Shown piece by piece: positions 55,001-64,000 of a DNA stretch of 64,000 bases. Both the position numbers and the translations under genes were made by a program. Below the pieces are notes generated by a model. It searched no databases. It saw only the letters and a program-made list of their open reading frames with translations, and was not told the DNA's origin. Location of the stretch: NCBI GenBank assembly GCA_001662425.1, contig BDDC01000029.1:84473-148472 (forward strand), written 5' to 3'. Positions within the stretch are counted from its first letter, which is position 1. Each line of letters opens with the position of its first letter. The DNA comes from Chlamydomonas sphaeroides. Its lineage: Eukaryota > Chlorophyta > Chlorophyceae > Chlamydomonadales > Chlamydomonadaceae.

Positions 55001-56048
55001 CGCCGCTAGCGGCGCCGGGGCGCGCGAGGAGCGCCAACTGCCGCCGTGGGAGGCATGGGAGGCCCGGCTGCCTGTGCTGCCGCAGCTGAGGCAGCCCTGG
55101 GACGCGAACCAGGAGGAGGCGGAGGAGGAGATGATGGGGGTGGAGAACGTGGACGAGGCTGACGTCATCAGCGGCCGTATCACGCTATACGCGGTGAGCT
55201 GCAGGGGGCCGCCGCTGGGGCAGGGCCGCCGCGGGGCGCAGCGCCACAGCCGCAGTCCCACGCCGCAGTCCCACGCAGCCAGCCCTCCTTGCCCGACGCC
55301 TGACGTCCTGTCACTCCGCCGCCTGGTTGGCCCCCGGCAGCCGCTGGACCCCTGCTCCTGCCCACGCTGGCACTGGATCGGACCGAGGTCGCTAGACGGC
55401 GGTGCCGGCCTCAGGCACCACGCCGCAACCAACCCCGCCCCGGACGCGGGCTCGGTCCGGACGTCAGGTCCGGCCCTGGCGCAGTGGCTGGCTCGCTCTG
55501 GTGCCGCACCAGTCGCCGCCGTGCAGCAAGCGCGACCCCTGGCCCGGAGCTGCGCCACACCGCACGCTCCGCTCGGCGCGCCGGCGAACGAGCATTGGCA
55601 GTGGCGCGTGCGAGCGCTGTGCTCGCCGCCAGAGACGGCCCCGCCGGCGGCGGCGCCTGCAGCCAACGCCGACGACTGCTGCTCATGCGGGCCGGCGGGC
55701 CTGGACGGCTGGCTGTCGGGGACGGCCTCGCCAACGTTCGGCCTCTCGCGTCCGTACGAAAGGGGCGCGCCGGCGGCGCCGCGCGGTGGCGCGGCGGGTG
55801 CCGGCCGCGCGGCTGCCGAGGGCGGTGTCAGCGAGGGCGGCGGAGGTGGCGTCAGCGGCATGACGGCAGCCGTGGCAGCGGAGGCGAGGTTGTCGCGCGC
55901 GGCGGCTGCGGCGGGGGCCGCGACGGGTTCGACGCGCAGCGGCAGCCGTGGAGCTGCGGCGGCGGCCGAGGCGGCGGCGCGCAGCGCGGCTGGGGACGCT
56001 CGGGCGCTGTCAATGCGCGCCTGGCTTGGCTTCCAAGCAGAACCCTGA
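52091..56048 (+). CDS. Large hydrophobic/low-complexity membrane protein, function unknown
   Basis: The certain part is one open stretch from 52783 (after CCCCGCAG) to the TGA at 56046-56048, over 1080 codons. It begins LRTRLVSRLSLGYRARLVAA, then has hydrophobic segments LVAAALLLLLTPHL, IALPPCLAALLLLNALAAAL, VTAVHAAGALTCALLLLQ, TTIALLHAGVALNLAA and FAFAVQLVALHAAFLSAASS, so about five membrane helices lie in the first 250 residues. The remainder is a Pro/Ala/Ser/Gly-rich tail with an acidic patch (NQEEAEEEMMGVENVDEADV). A donor at 55194 (GCG|GTGAGC) may start an intron that rejoins near 55600. A possible first exon is 52091-52337 (MELAEALQVSSLASLPASVP), whose donor phase fits the 52783 acceptor; its codon use is AT-richer and it may instead belong to the repeat region. 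No family was recognised. Confidence 0.6.
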
Positions 56049-58582
56049 GGCGTGCCGCGAGTGACGTACGCAAGGTGCTTGCGACCATTTGGTTGGCAGG
56101 GGCGCTAGCACGACGCGGCGGGGCCGCGCGGCTGACTGCGAGTGACGTACGTAAGCGCTTGCGATGTATGCTTGGTACGGACGCGAGCGCCGCGCTGCTG
56201 GGCCGCGTCGCTGACTGCGAACGAACGACATAATTTGGCTGCGTCGTTGGTTTGTAGGTGATGCACACGCAGTGGGTGCAGGATAGGGCCTCAGCTGCGG
56301 CGTGGACCCATGAGGGGCGGCCGCTGACATGCGTGGGCGAGTGCACTGCTGGAGCTGCAGCGTAAGCGCTGGGGCGCTGGGTTGGGGTTCCGTGTTGCAT
56401 ATGGGAGGCCCTAGCGGCGCTGGCCCAGGAACCTTCTCAAGAGGGCTCTTGTTGTCGGCGCCGGAAAGGGGCTGGCGATGTCGGGGCTGGGAGGCAAGGC
56501 GCTGACTCCAATGGCGCGCGGCGGCCGGGGGCGTGTCATATGCAGCCGGCCTGCAGGCATTGCCGGTTGGCGATTGCCTTGGTGAAGCCGTACATCGGCC
56601 AAAGCGAGCAAGCCGGCTGGTGTTCGCCTGGCGCGTTTCGGCGCCGCCGGGACTAGCTGCTCCAAGAACTATGATGATGCGCATGCCTGGCGAGCTGCTG
56701 TGCTGGGGCAGCTGATGCTATGCAGGGCGCTCCGGAACGTGTTTGCTCCACGCGCAGCCGCAAGGTCCTGAGAGAATGTGTATGTGTGTGTGACAAGAGA
56801 GCTACTGGAACACATGTGGCCCTGGAACGCGACGCGTCCTCCGGGTTAGACATTTCCAACTGCACGCTTGCGGTTGGCGGTTGCGGTTGCAGTCGTTTCA
56901 TGCGTTTGCGGTGGGTTGCTTTTGTTTGATGCCGCGGCCCAGGGCGTCGCCCCTTGCTGCGCACGTTTCTACGCACGCTTAAGCCGCCCTGCCAGCAGCG
57001 ACTGCTGCAGGCGGCCCCGCGGGCTGTGCTGTTCACGCATGCCTACTGCGTGCTACGTACGCTGTTGGTTTGGTGCACAGCACAGAGCACATACTGCAGC
57101 CAAACTGCACTGCCAAGTAGGGATAGGGACGCGCTAGGGTGCTCTGCCGGTAGCTGGTGCCTTCAAGTGCTATCGGAGCACGTGACTGCGACGCCCCTGA
57201 GCCACCGAAGTCCGTTTGGAATAGTTGGACTGCGGGTTAGTTGTGTGTGTGTCGTGCAATGGGGACGCTTTGGCGCCTCATCAGGCCATCACCTGTGGAT
57301 ACGTGTGTGCAGCTCTGCGACTAGGCGTGGTATGTGGATACGTGTGTGCAGCTTCGCGACATAGGCGTGGTATGCTAGGGCTTAAGCGGGGTGGCCCTGC
57401 CGCTCATCGCGGCTGGAGCCTCACCCTGCCTCAAGCGATTATTGGCGGGCCTCTGCCGTCCATATGTTTCGCTTAACATTTCGTTCGGGCCCGTCTTGAG
57501 GCCCTATTATCGCCTGGAGCATAGCGGCCAAACGCGGCAGCGCCCGTCGCTAAGATGGGTCGCCTGTGTGCAGAAGGTCGCGGGTATGGCTTCCTGCGTG
57601 GGTGGTATGGCTTCCTGCGTTTGAAGACGTGGGAGGCTGTACGGTCCGGCGGAGGGGTACGGCAGTCGGTGCCCGGCCGTCCATCTGGGCTCGCTGCCCC
57701 CAATTGATCGCCTTTGACTTTTCGCAGGGCGTGTGCCGGCGCGTACATACTGTCATGGCAACGCCTCGCCCGTGTAACACTGTGGAGTCCACAGGTGGTC
57801 AGGGCACGGCCTAGCACGGGCATCCTGAGAGGGGAACAGGCCGAGCCACAGCCCAGCGCCGCAGGAGTGCGACGCCTGGGAGCCGCGCCGCCGGATGCCG
57901 CCAGCCCCCGGGAGCAGCGCCAAAACCCCGCGACGTGCCCAGTGCTGGGAGCGCCACGGCGCCCACCAGGAGGCGCCTCCTGGCGCCCACGGGGCGGCGG
58001 CTGGTAGCCTTTCGTACTACCGTTGTCAAGCGGGGCCAGCACTCGGTGCGTGGCTGGCGGCGCTCGCGAGGCGGCAGTAGCGCCAGCCCAAATGTCGCAG
58101 CGCGCTTCACGTCGACCCGCCTCGGCTCCATTGCCAGCCTCGGCCTGCGCGCCTTGAGCCGGTGTGACGGGACCACTACAGCCCATGCGGCCGCCCAGCG
58201 CTGCCCCCTCCCTGTCGAGCCATCCCGTGCTGTCTGGCCATCCGGCCCAGCAACAGCTGCAAGGACCGCTCCCAGGTAGTCCCACCAGTAGTGCACCTCC
58301 AAGCCCGCAACCCCGCGCACAGCGCTTCCGCGTGCACCCCTTCCCTGGAGCTTCCCCCGACACAGCAGACGCACGCACACGCCGAGGCAAAACACGTCTT
58401 CACCACCGGCACAGCGCCACGGCCGCCCTCCTGCCACCCCGCACAGCCGAGCCGAGCCCATAGCCCCACACCGCTCGCCAGCCTCTCCAGCTAGCCGCCC
58501 TTCTACCTGGCCTCCGCCTCAGCCGCCTGCGCCGCTGCTGCCAGCTCGGCCATGCCCGCAGCCATCATTGCGTACATCAGCA
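56049..58582. other. Convergent intergenic region with short tandem repeats
   Basis: No gene was recognised. Repeats: GCGAGTGACGTACG(C/T)AAG(N)GCTTGCGA twice (about 56057-56082 and 56139-56164), GATACGTGTGTGCAGCT-GCGAC-TAGGCGTGGTATG twice (about 57298-57372) and GGTATGGCTTCCTGCGT twice (about 57583-57620). A + strand TGTAA lies at 57773-57777. Confidence 0.55.
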
Positions 58583-59884
58583 TCATCGTTCATCATCGTC
58601 CATGTTAATTCCCTCCTCCCCGTCGGCCTGGCCGCCACCCAGCAGCCCCACCATGTGGTCCGCTGAGTCGTTGTTGAGGGCCTCGGAGATGGCTCCGAGC
58701 ATGGCCGTAGGCCCAGCCACGGACACGGGGGCCGCGGAGGAGAGCGAGCCTGCAGGGGACGCGGCCGCCGCCGCCGCCGCAGGCACGCCCGGCACGGCTG
58801 GCCCGTGCCCGGCGGGGGTGCCGAGGCCAGGAGCGGGCGCAACGACGGCGCCGACGCTTAGGCCGGGGCTGGGGCTCGGGCCAGCGGCGGCTGCCGTGGC
58901 CGGAGCAGGGCCGCGGCCGGTGGCGGGGCTGACGCCGGAGGTGGCTCTCTGGCGGGTGCGGGCGGCGGCGCCTCTGCGGGGGCTCATCACCGTGCCTGTC
59001 GGCTGCGGCGCAGCTCCGGCTCCGCCTCCGGCACCCGCCGCGAACAGCTCCGGTGCCTGCGGCCGGACGACGTCGCCGCCTGCGTCCTCGCAGCTGGCGC
59101 CGCCGCCACCCGGCGATGCCGTGCGCTCCGTCGCCGCTGGCAGCGCGCGCCGCGGCGCCGCCAGCGGGCCCGCCGCCGCCGCCGCCGCGGCCGCGGCCAC
59201 GGCCTCGCCCACAGGCGCGAGGCAGGCCTGGGCCGTAGACACGGGCGGGCGGGGAGCGGCGGTGGCGCAGCAAGCCAGCGGCGGGCCTGCGGGCCCAGTG
59301 TGTGCTAGGCCGAGCTGGGCAGGCTGGGCGGCGCAGGGCGGCTGACGGCTCGCTGCGATGACCTCGCTCGCCTGCGCATCCAGCGTCGCCAGGAGGTCTG
59401 CGCTGCTGGTGCCGTTGGCCGGCAGCCGGCTGGCCGCGGCGCCGCGGAAGGCATCCGTCGCGTCCTTGGCCTTCTCCTGCAGCCGGCTGCGGCGGGGAAT
59501 GCGGGCGGCGAGGCAGCGGCAGGGAGCGCGATAGCAAGCCGGCGGGCGGGCGGCAACACCCTAGGTTTGGTTGCGGCATGGAGGGTATGCCATGGGCTTT
59601 GCCTGCAGCATGGGCCGCACCTGAGCTTCTCCACGAAGGCGAAGCGAGCCTCCGCGCGCGAATCCTCGCCGACCCACGGGCACCCGGTTTTGCGCGCCCT
59701 GTTTGGGATGGGGCCCGATATGCAAGGCATTGCTCCTTATGCTGGCTAGCTTCTAGGCGGCATGTCATGGTCAGGGGGGCGTAAGGAACTGATGCCAGTG
59801 CGCGGGATAATCTCGGGTGACAGCGGGTTTCGCCCTTCGCGGCACGCACCCGTCTTGCGCAGAGGCACGAACAGTTGCGGGCAT
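58583..59884 (-). CDS. Ala/Pro-rich protein with an N-terminal coiled-coil segment; function unknown
   Basis: Three exons on the minus strand: 59850-59884, 59621-59698 and 58583-59486, about 338 residues. It starts MPATVRASAQDG and joins in phase to ARKTGCPWVGEDSRAEARFA and FVEKLSRLQEKAKDATDAFRG, an amphipathic helix likely to form a coiled coil. Then come about 220 residues dominated by Ala, Pro and Gly, and a C-terminus LGAISEALNNDSADHMVGLL ending in an acidic NMDDDER. The minus strand was chosen over an equally long open frame on the plus strand because only the minus strand gives three phase-consistent exons and a non-repetitive start and end. It is divergent from the MSP-domain gene, 355 bases away. 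Family not recognised; the last exon may hide an intron. Confidence 0.62.
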
Positions 59885-60239
59885 ATCCTTGTACCAACTT
59901 GATTCAGAATGAGGAACTGCTCTGTTTCCCTGAACAGGGCTTGTCGAGCTCAGCGAAACACGACCTGCGCGTTGCACTAGCATAACAAACAATCAACCAT
60001 TCTAACTTGTCAGCCTGCGAAGACCACACAGCTGCTGGTCAGAAGGCTTGTCTGTCGCATTCGACAGCTGAGTTGTGCTTGTCGCCCGGCGCTTACCTGC
60101 AAGCGTACTGAGCGCGGCTTTTGGAGTTGAACTCCATTAACGTGTAGTCTGGCTGCTCTCGCGGCCAATGCGCTATAGCGCCATGTGGACCGGTCGCGAG
60201 CGCTGAGGCGAATTTGTGGTGGCCGACGTGCTGTGCACC
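59885..60239. promoter_or_regulatory. Divergent upstream region (58583-59884 gene / MSP-coiled-coil gene)
   Basis: 355 bases between start codons of divergent genes, AT-richer than the flanks (about 59960-60020). Likely a shared promoter. Confidence 0.5.
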
Positions 60240-63200
60240 ATGGCTGCAGCGTCCTTTGTCGTGCTGGAGCCTGAGGAGCTTCAATTCCGGGATGTGCGAC
60301 TGTCTCAGGTACGTGACATCGTGCCAGCCTCCCGTCGCCCTGCCCCGCCGCGACAGCGCGCTCCACCCCGTGCCGGCAGGTTTATACGCAGCAGCTGCGA
60401 GTTACCAACACGCTGCGAGGCCCCGTAGAGCTCACCTTCAAGCCGGGCAGCAGCGAGCGCTACACGGTCACGCCCAGCTCGCTGCGCCTGCGTGGCGAGG
60501 AATCGGCGGTGGTGGAGGTCCGGCTGCGGGTGCTGCGCTTTGCACAGCGCCAAAAAGCTGTGGAGCAGGGCCACCGGGACGTCTTCCATGTCAAGGTGGG
60601 CGCGCGGTGCCTGCCGAGGCAATGTGCGCGGGTTCGCACGGGGTGTAGTCAGCAAGCCAACAACGCATGTCAACACACCACTGCCGTCGCAGGGGTCTCA
60701 CTTTGACCAGAGGTTCCACGCGACGTTCTGGCTCGCACCCGAGTCTGACGCCGCAGCTGCTGCGGCCAAGTCCAGGGCGCCGCGCGCCCAGCCTGCCGAC
60801 GGCTCGGCCAGCCCAACCAGGCACGTGTCCGTCTCAGGGCGCTGCCGCTGCCATCGCCCTGGGATCCGGCCGTTGCCGGGCGTATACCTCATCACCCGCA
60901 TCCCCGGCTGATGATCCCACAGGTCCCCAAACTGCTCTCCGCCCAGGCGCCGCGCCAGCGCCAAAAGTGTCAGCTTTGCAGACCCACACAGCCCGCGGCC
61001 CGGCGCGCTGCGCGGCGCATCGGCCCTGGCACGACCGCGCCCCGGCGCCGCAACCAACAGCGGCCCAAACAGCGGCTCGCCGCCGCACGTGCGAGGCGGC
61101 CTCCGCCAAGCGCTGGCGGAGCTGCAGTCGCCCCAGAAATCGGCGGCCTTCAGCGCGCTGGAGGCAGGCGCGCATGAGGTGCAGTGGGATGCGCTGGACC
61201 GGGCCAACGTGGCGGGGGCGCCGCCTGCGGCCGCGAGGCACGCCGTGGGCGTGAGCAGCTCGGTGGACCTCGGGCGGCTGCAGTCTGCGCCGGCAGGGTC
61301 GCGGCAAGGGCCCGGCGCCGCGGGCGGGGGCGCCGGCCTTATGGGCGCCTTGCCTCCGCGCGGCCCGTCGCGCTCGCTGCCGGCCTCGCCAGGCCGCGAG
61401 CGGCCGCTCGGTGCCGAGCCGCAGGCTGCCCCGCAGCTCGCTACGGCGGGCGCGCACGGCAGCAGGCCCCCTGGGCCCCAGCCTCGAGGTCTGGGCACAA
61501 CTCCACACATCCACACCTTATCGGAGCCGCCGCTGCGGCCGGCAGTCGAGCCGCTGCCGCCCTTCCGCGCGTCGAGCGGCAGCCCCGGGCGCGACCAGTC
61601 GCCCGCCCGCAGCGCCATGCTCCGCCGCCACGGCGGCGCCTCGTCCAGCCCCAGGTGCGCACGGCCGCATGGCATTGCCCCTATGCTAACATCGGCACAT
61701 GGCATGTCGTGGGCGACGACCCTCGGCGTGGCTACTAGCTCTCCCTCGTGGGTCGTGGCAGGGCGCATGCGGCTAGGCTGACACTGCCTACCTGGCACTG
61801 GCTACCCGGGCTCACCCCTGTCTGACGCAGTGCACTTGTCTCTCCTCCCGTCCCCCGCAGGGATGAGTACGAGCCTGTCACGCTGCCCAGCATGTCGCGG
61901 CGGCTGTCCGACGACGCCGCTGACGCGGGCATCGGGCTGGGCCTGGCGGAGTGGCAGAGGCGCCGCCAGGCGGAGCAGGAGGAGGCGCAGGAGCGATCGG
62001 AGCAGGAGGCCGCCAAGCAGCAGCAGTTCCTGGAGGTGGGGGTGGCTTTGCTGGCAGGGGACTACCGCGCCGGGTGGCGGTATGCTGGGCCGATGCGCCC
62101 ATGGCACGAATGTACCCCAGGCGTGCGGCCATTGACGCCTGCCCGCCTGCCGCCGCCCGCCAACGCAGGAGGAGGTCCGTGCGCTGGGGCTGCACCGCGT
62201 GCGCGACAGCATAGACACGCTCAGCATGGAGGCCGCGCGGCTGCGGGAGCGGTCGCTGGAGCCCCCGCGCTCCGCCTCCGCCTCGCCCGTGCGCCGGGAG
62301 CCGCGGCCCGCGCTGGCTCCGGGACCACGCTCACCGGCCAGGCACTCGGCTGGCAGCACCACGCGGAGCGCCTGGGACGGCGACCGCAGCCGCAGCCCAG
62401 AGGCTCTACTGCAGCCGCCGCCGGAGCGCCTGACGGCCTCGGCCGAGGCGCGGCCAGCGCCGGGGCAGCGCTGGCTAGACGCCCTCGCGCAGCGGCGTGG
62501 CAGTGTCAGGTCCTCTGCGCCGAGCGAGGGCCGTGGCAGCGGCTCCGGCTCCGGCAGCGAGGCCGGTGGGCTGGTCGACGGCATCTCAGCGTTGGCAGCT
62601 CGTAGGGCTGCCGCCAAGCAGGCGAGGGCCGGGAGCAGCGGTTCCGGCGACGAAGGCAGCGGTGCTGGTGCGGGCGGATCCACTGGGTACGGTGGCGTGC
62701 CGCAGCCGGCGCTGGGCCGCGCTGCTGGCAGACCGGAGCTGGCTTCGGCGCCACGTGCGGACGCGGCGGCTGCGCCGGCTGCTCACCGCAGCGGCGCCCA
62801 GGCGACACCCGCAGCGGTGCAGCAGGAGTCGCGTGGGTCGGCATGGCCGCCCTCGGGGCCCTCTGCATCCGGCACACGACAGGTACGTGCCCTGCGCCAT
62901 GCTGCTGTGATAGCTGAAGCACATCCGAACGACCCCTTCTTTCCCCAGAAATCGCAGGCGCCATTCCAAAGCCCCGATCCGCCCCGCGGCGACGCGCCTG
63001 AGCTGGCACTGCAGGTGGGAAGGGGCGGGTGCAGGGCAGGGGGTGTGGGCGCGCTTTGTCGGTAACCGTGGAGCCAAGTCCGCACCCTGCAGGTTGCGGC
63101 CGCGTCAGCGGCAGTTGCGCGCATGAATGGGTATGCACTAGTAATTACCCACTTTCCTGGACGGCCCACCTGACCGTTGCCGCCCGATGCCACACACGGG

Positions 63201-63859
63201 CATGACTGGCGCCGCCGCAGGTGCGGACGCTGGAGCGGCAGCAGGCGGCCATGCGCCGCACCGTGGAGCAGCAGCAAGAGGTCATCCGCGACAAGGAGGC
63301 GCTGCTGGCTGCGCTGCAGAGCCAGCTGCAGGTGGGTTGCCAGACCCGGACCCTGCAGGGAGCAGGGCAGAGGGACTTTCGCGTTGAGCTACCGGGGGAC
63401 TGTAGCTGGCGGCCGCGCCACTTATCACGAGCGGTGCGCCTTCCCCTTCGCACTCCCCAGGCGGCCAAGACCCAAGCTGCCGTGAGAGCCTCACTCAAGA
63501 CAGGTGCGTGGGGCCCATGCCGCCTGCTGCAATCCCCTAGCTGAAAAGCTTAGTTGGCCAGCCCGGCCAGCCTTTGACTGCAGCCAGGCTGCGCTCATCT
63601 GCCGCCCACATGCCCCGCACGCCCCGCAGACCCCGGCACAGAGGCCACGGCCGCCGAGCGCGTCAGCATCCTCGCCGAGCGCGCGCAGCTGGCGGCGCGG
63701 CTAGCCGAGGCCGAGGCCGCGCTGGCGACGAGCCGCGATGAGGCTGCGGCGCTGCGGCGGCTGCAGCTGGAGCTGCAGAGCCGGCACCCCGAGCTCACGC
63801 GCGCGGTGGACGCGGCGGTGCTGCGCGAGCAGGCGCTGCAGGAGGACCGCAACCGCAAG
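60240..63859 (+). CDS. MSP/ASH-like domain plus coiled-coil protein (probably centrosomal or ciliary); 3' end outside window
   Basis: Ten exons in phase: 60240-60308, 60380-60595, 60693-60826, 60923-61654, 61861-62035, 62169-62882, 62949-63014, 63221-63331, 63461-63503 and 63630-63859 (at least 830 residues; it continues past the window). The first ~115 residues look like an MSP/ASH immunoglobulin-like beta domain: VVLEPEELQFRDVRLSQ, YTQQLRVTNTLRGPVELTF, YTVTPSSLRLRGEESAVVEV and FHVKGSHFDQRFHATFWLA. A long Ser/Pro/Arg-rich linker follows (SAKSVSFADPHSPRPGALRG), then repeated coiled coils: EWQRRRQAEQEEAQERSEQE, LERQQAAMRRTVEQQQEVIR and ERAQLAARLAEAEAALATSR. MSP/ASH plus coiled coil is typical of centrosome, basal-body and cilium proteins (established for ASH proteins); the specific role is inferred. 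Exon 3 uses donor CACGT|GTCCGTC, the only one that keeps phase across an in-frame stop at 60909. Confidence 0.8.
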
Positions 63860-64000
63860 GTATGGACGTGCGTCTACGGCGCGGGGTTGGGCACTTTGGC
63901 TGACTGGTCGTTGGCTGCCGACTGGCGCCAGCGCCTGTCGTTGCCCAGGGGCGGGGGGCTGCCCCAGGCCTGTGGGGTGCCAGAGGCTGCGTGGATGTGC

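Noticed and set aside
57473..58390. 305-codon minus-strand open frame
   Set aside because: Arg/Gly/Cys-rich with no domain features, lies in the 3' region of the minus-strand gene and crosses short tandem repeats.
58602..59345. Plus-strand open frame opposite the 58583-59884 gene
   Set aside because: It is Ala/Pro-rich shadow of the minus-strand frame; only the minus strand gives three in-phase exons and non-repetitive ends.
63094..63132. Small extra exon (VAAASAAVARMNG) in the coiled-coil gene
   Set aside because: Its donor phase does not fit the next exon at 63221, whereas skipping it keeps phase with 62949-63014.

Overview
This window is nuclear DNA of a green alga, most likely a chlorophycean (Chlamydomonas/Sphaeropleales-like) species. 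The DNA is very GC-rich. Genes are broken into many short exons bounded by GTGAGT/GTGCG-type donors and CAG acceptors, and all the exon junctions given here keep reading phase. Proteins carry long Ala/Gly/Pro-rich stretches, TGTAA poly(A) signals occur downstream of several genes, and there is a plastid-type MEP-pathway gene. There are no operons, rRNAs, tRNAs or CRISPR arrays that I can see. There are two assembly gaps (6529-6854 and 37205-37214).

Layout, left to right. (1) 159-4131 (+): 3' part of a large regulatory-looking protein, possibly SBP/CRR1-like. (2) 6254-9633 (-): secreted beta-propeller protein of the SdiA-regulated/YjiK type. (3) 10548-15416 (+): GT49 (LARGE-type) glycosyltransferase with an N-terminal membrane anchor. 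(4) 16411-17941 (-): small protein of unknown function. (5) 18686-29336 (-): three tandem fasciclin (FAS1) genes with the same exon plan. (6) 30058-33615 (+): seven-bladed WD40 protein. (7) 34298-35378 (+): plastid IspD. (8) 36407-39222 (-): membrane-anchored SDR42E/3-beta-HSD-like dehydrogenase. (9) 40348-42857 (-): glutathione S-transferase-fold protein. (10) 43352-49333 (+): 18-exon helical-repeat (ARM-like) protein. (11) about 49400-52100: repeat-rich, gene-poor stretch, possibly transposon debris. (12) 52091/52783-56048 (+): large hydrophobic, low-complexity membrane protein. (13) 58583-59884 (-): small coiled-coil/Ala-rich protein. (14) 60240-end (+): MSP/ASH-like domain plus coiled-coil protein, probably centrosomal/ciliary, running off the window.

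The genes do not form one pathway. Shared themes are secretory or cell-surface products (YjiK-like, GT49, FAS1 x3, SDR, the membrane protein) and helical or coiled-coil proteins of cytoskeletal type. Several neighbours are divergent and may share promoter regions (YjiK-like/GT49, FAS1-C/WD40, GST/ARM-like, 58583-59884/MSP).

The most unusual feature is structural. In at least five introns there is a short, degenerate direct copy of the edge of an adjacent exon, and three of these lie beside an AT-richer island. This suggests recurrent small local duplications, or insertion with duplication, that create or enlarge introns. Exon models were derived by eye from splice signals, phase and family resemblance, so individual junctions may be off.
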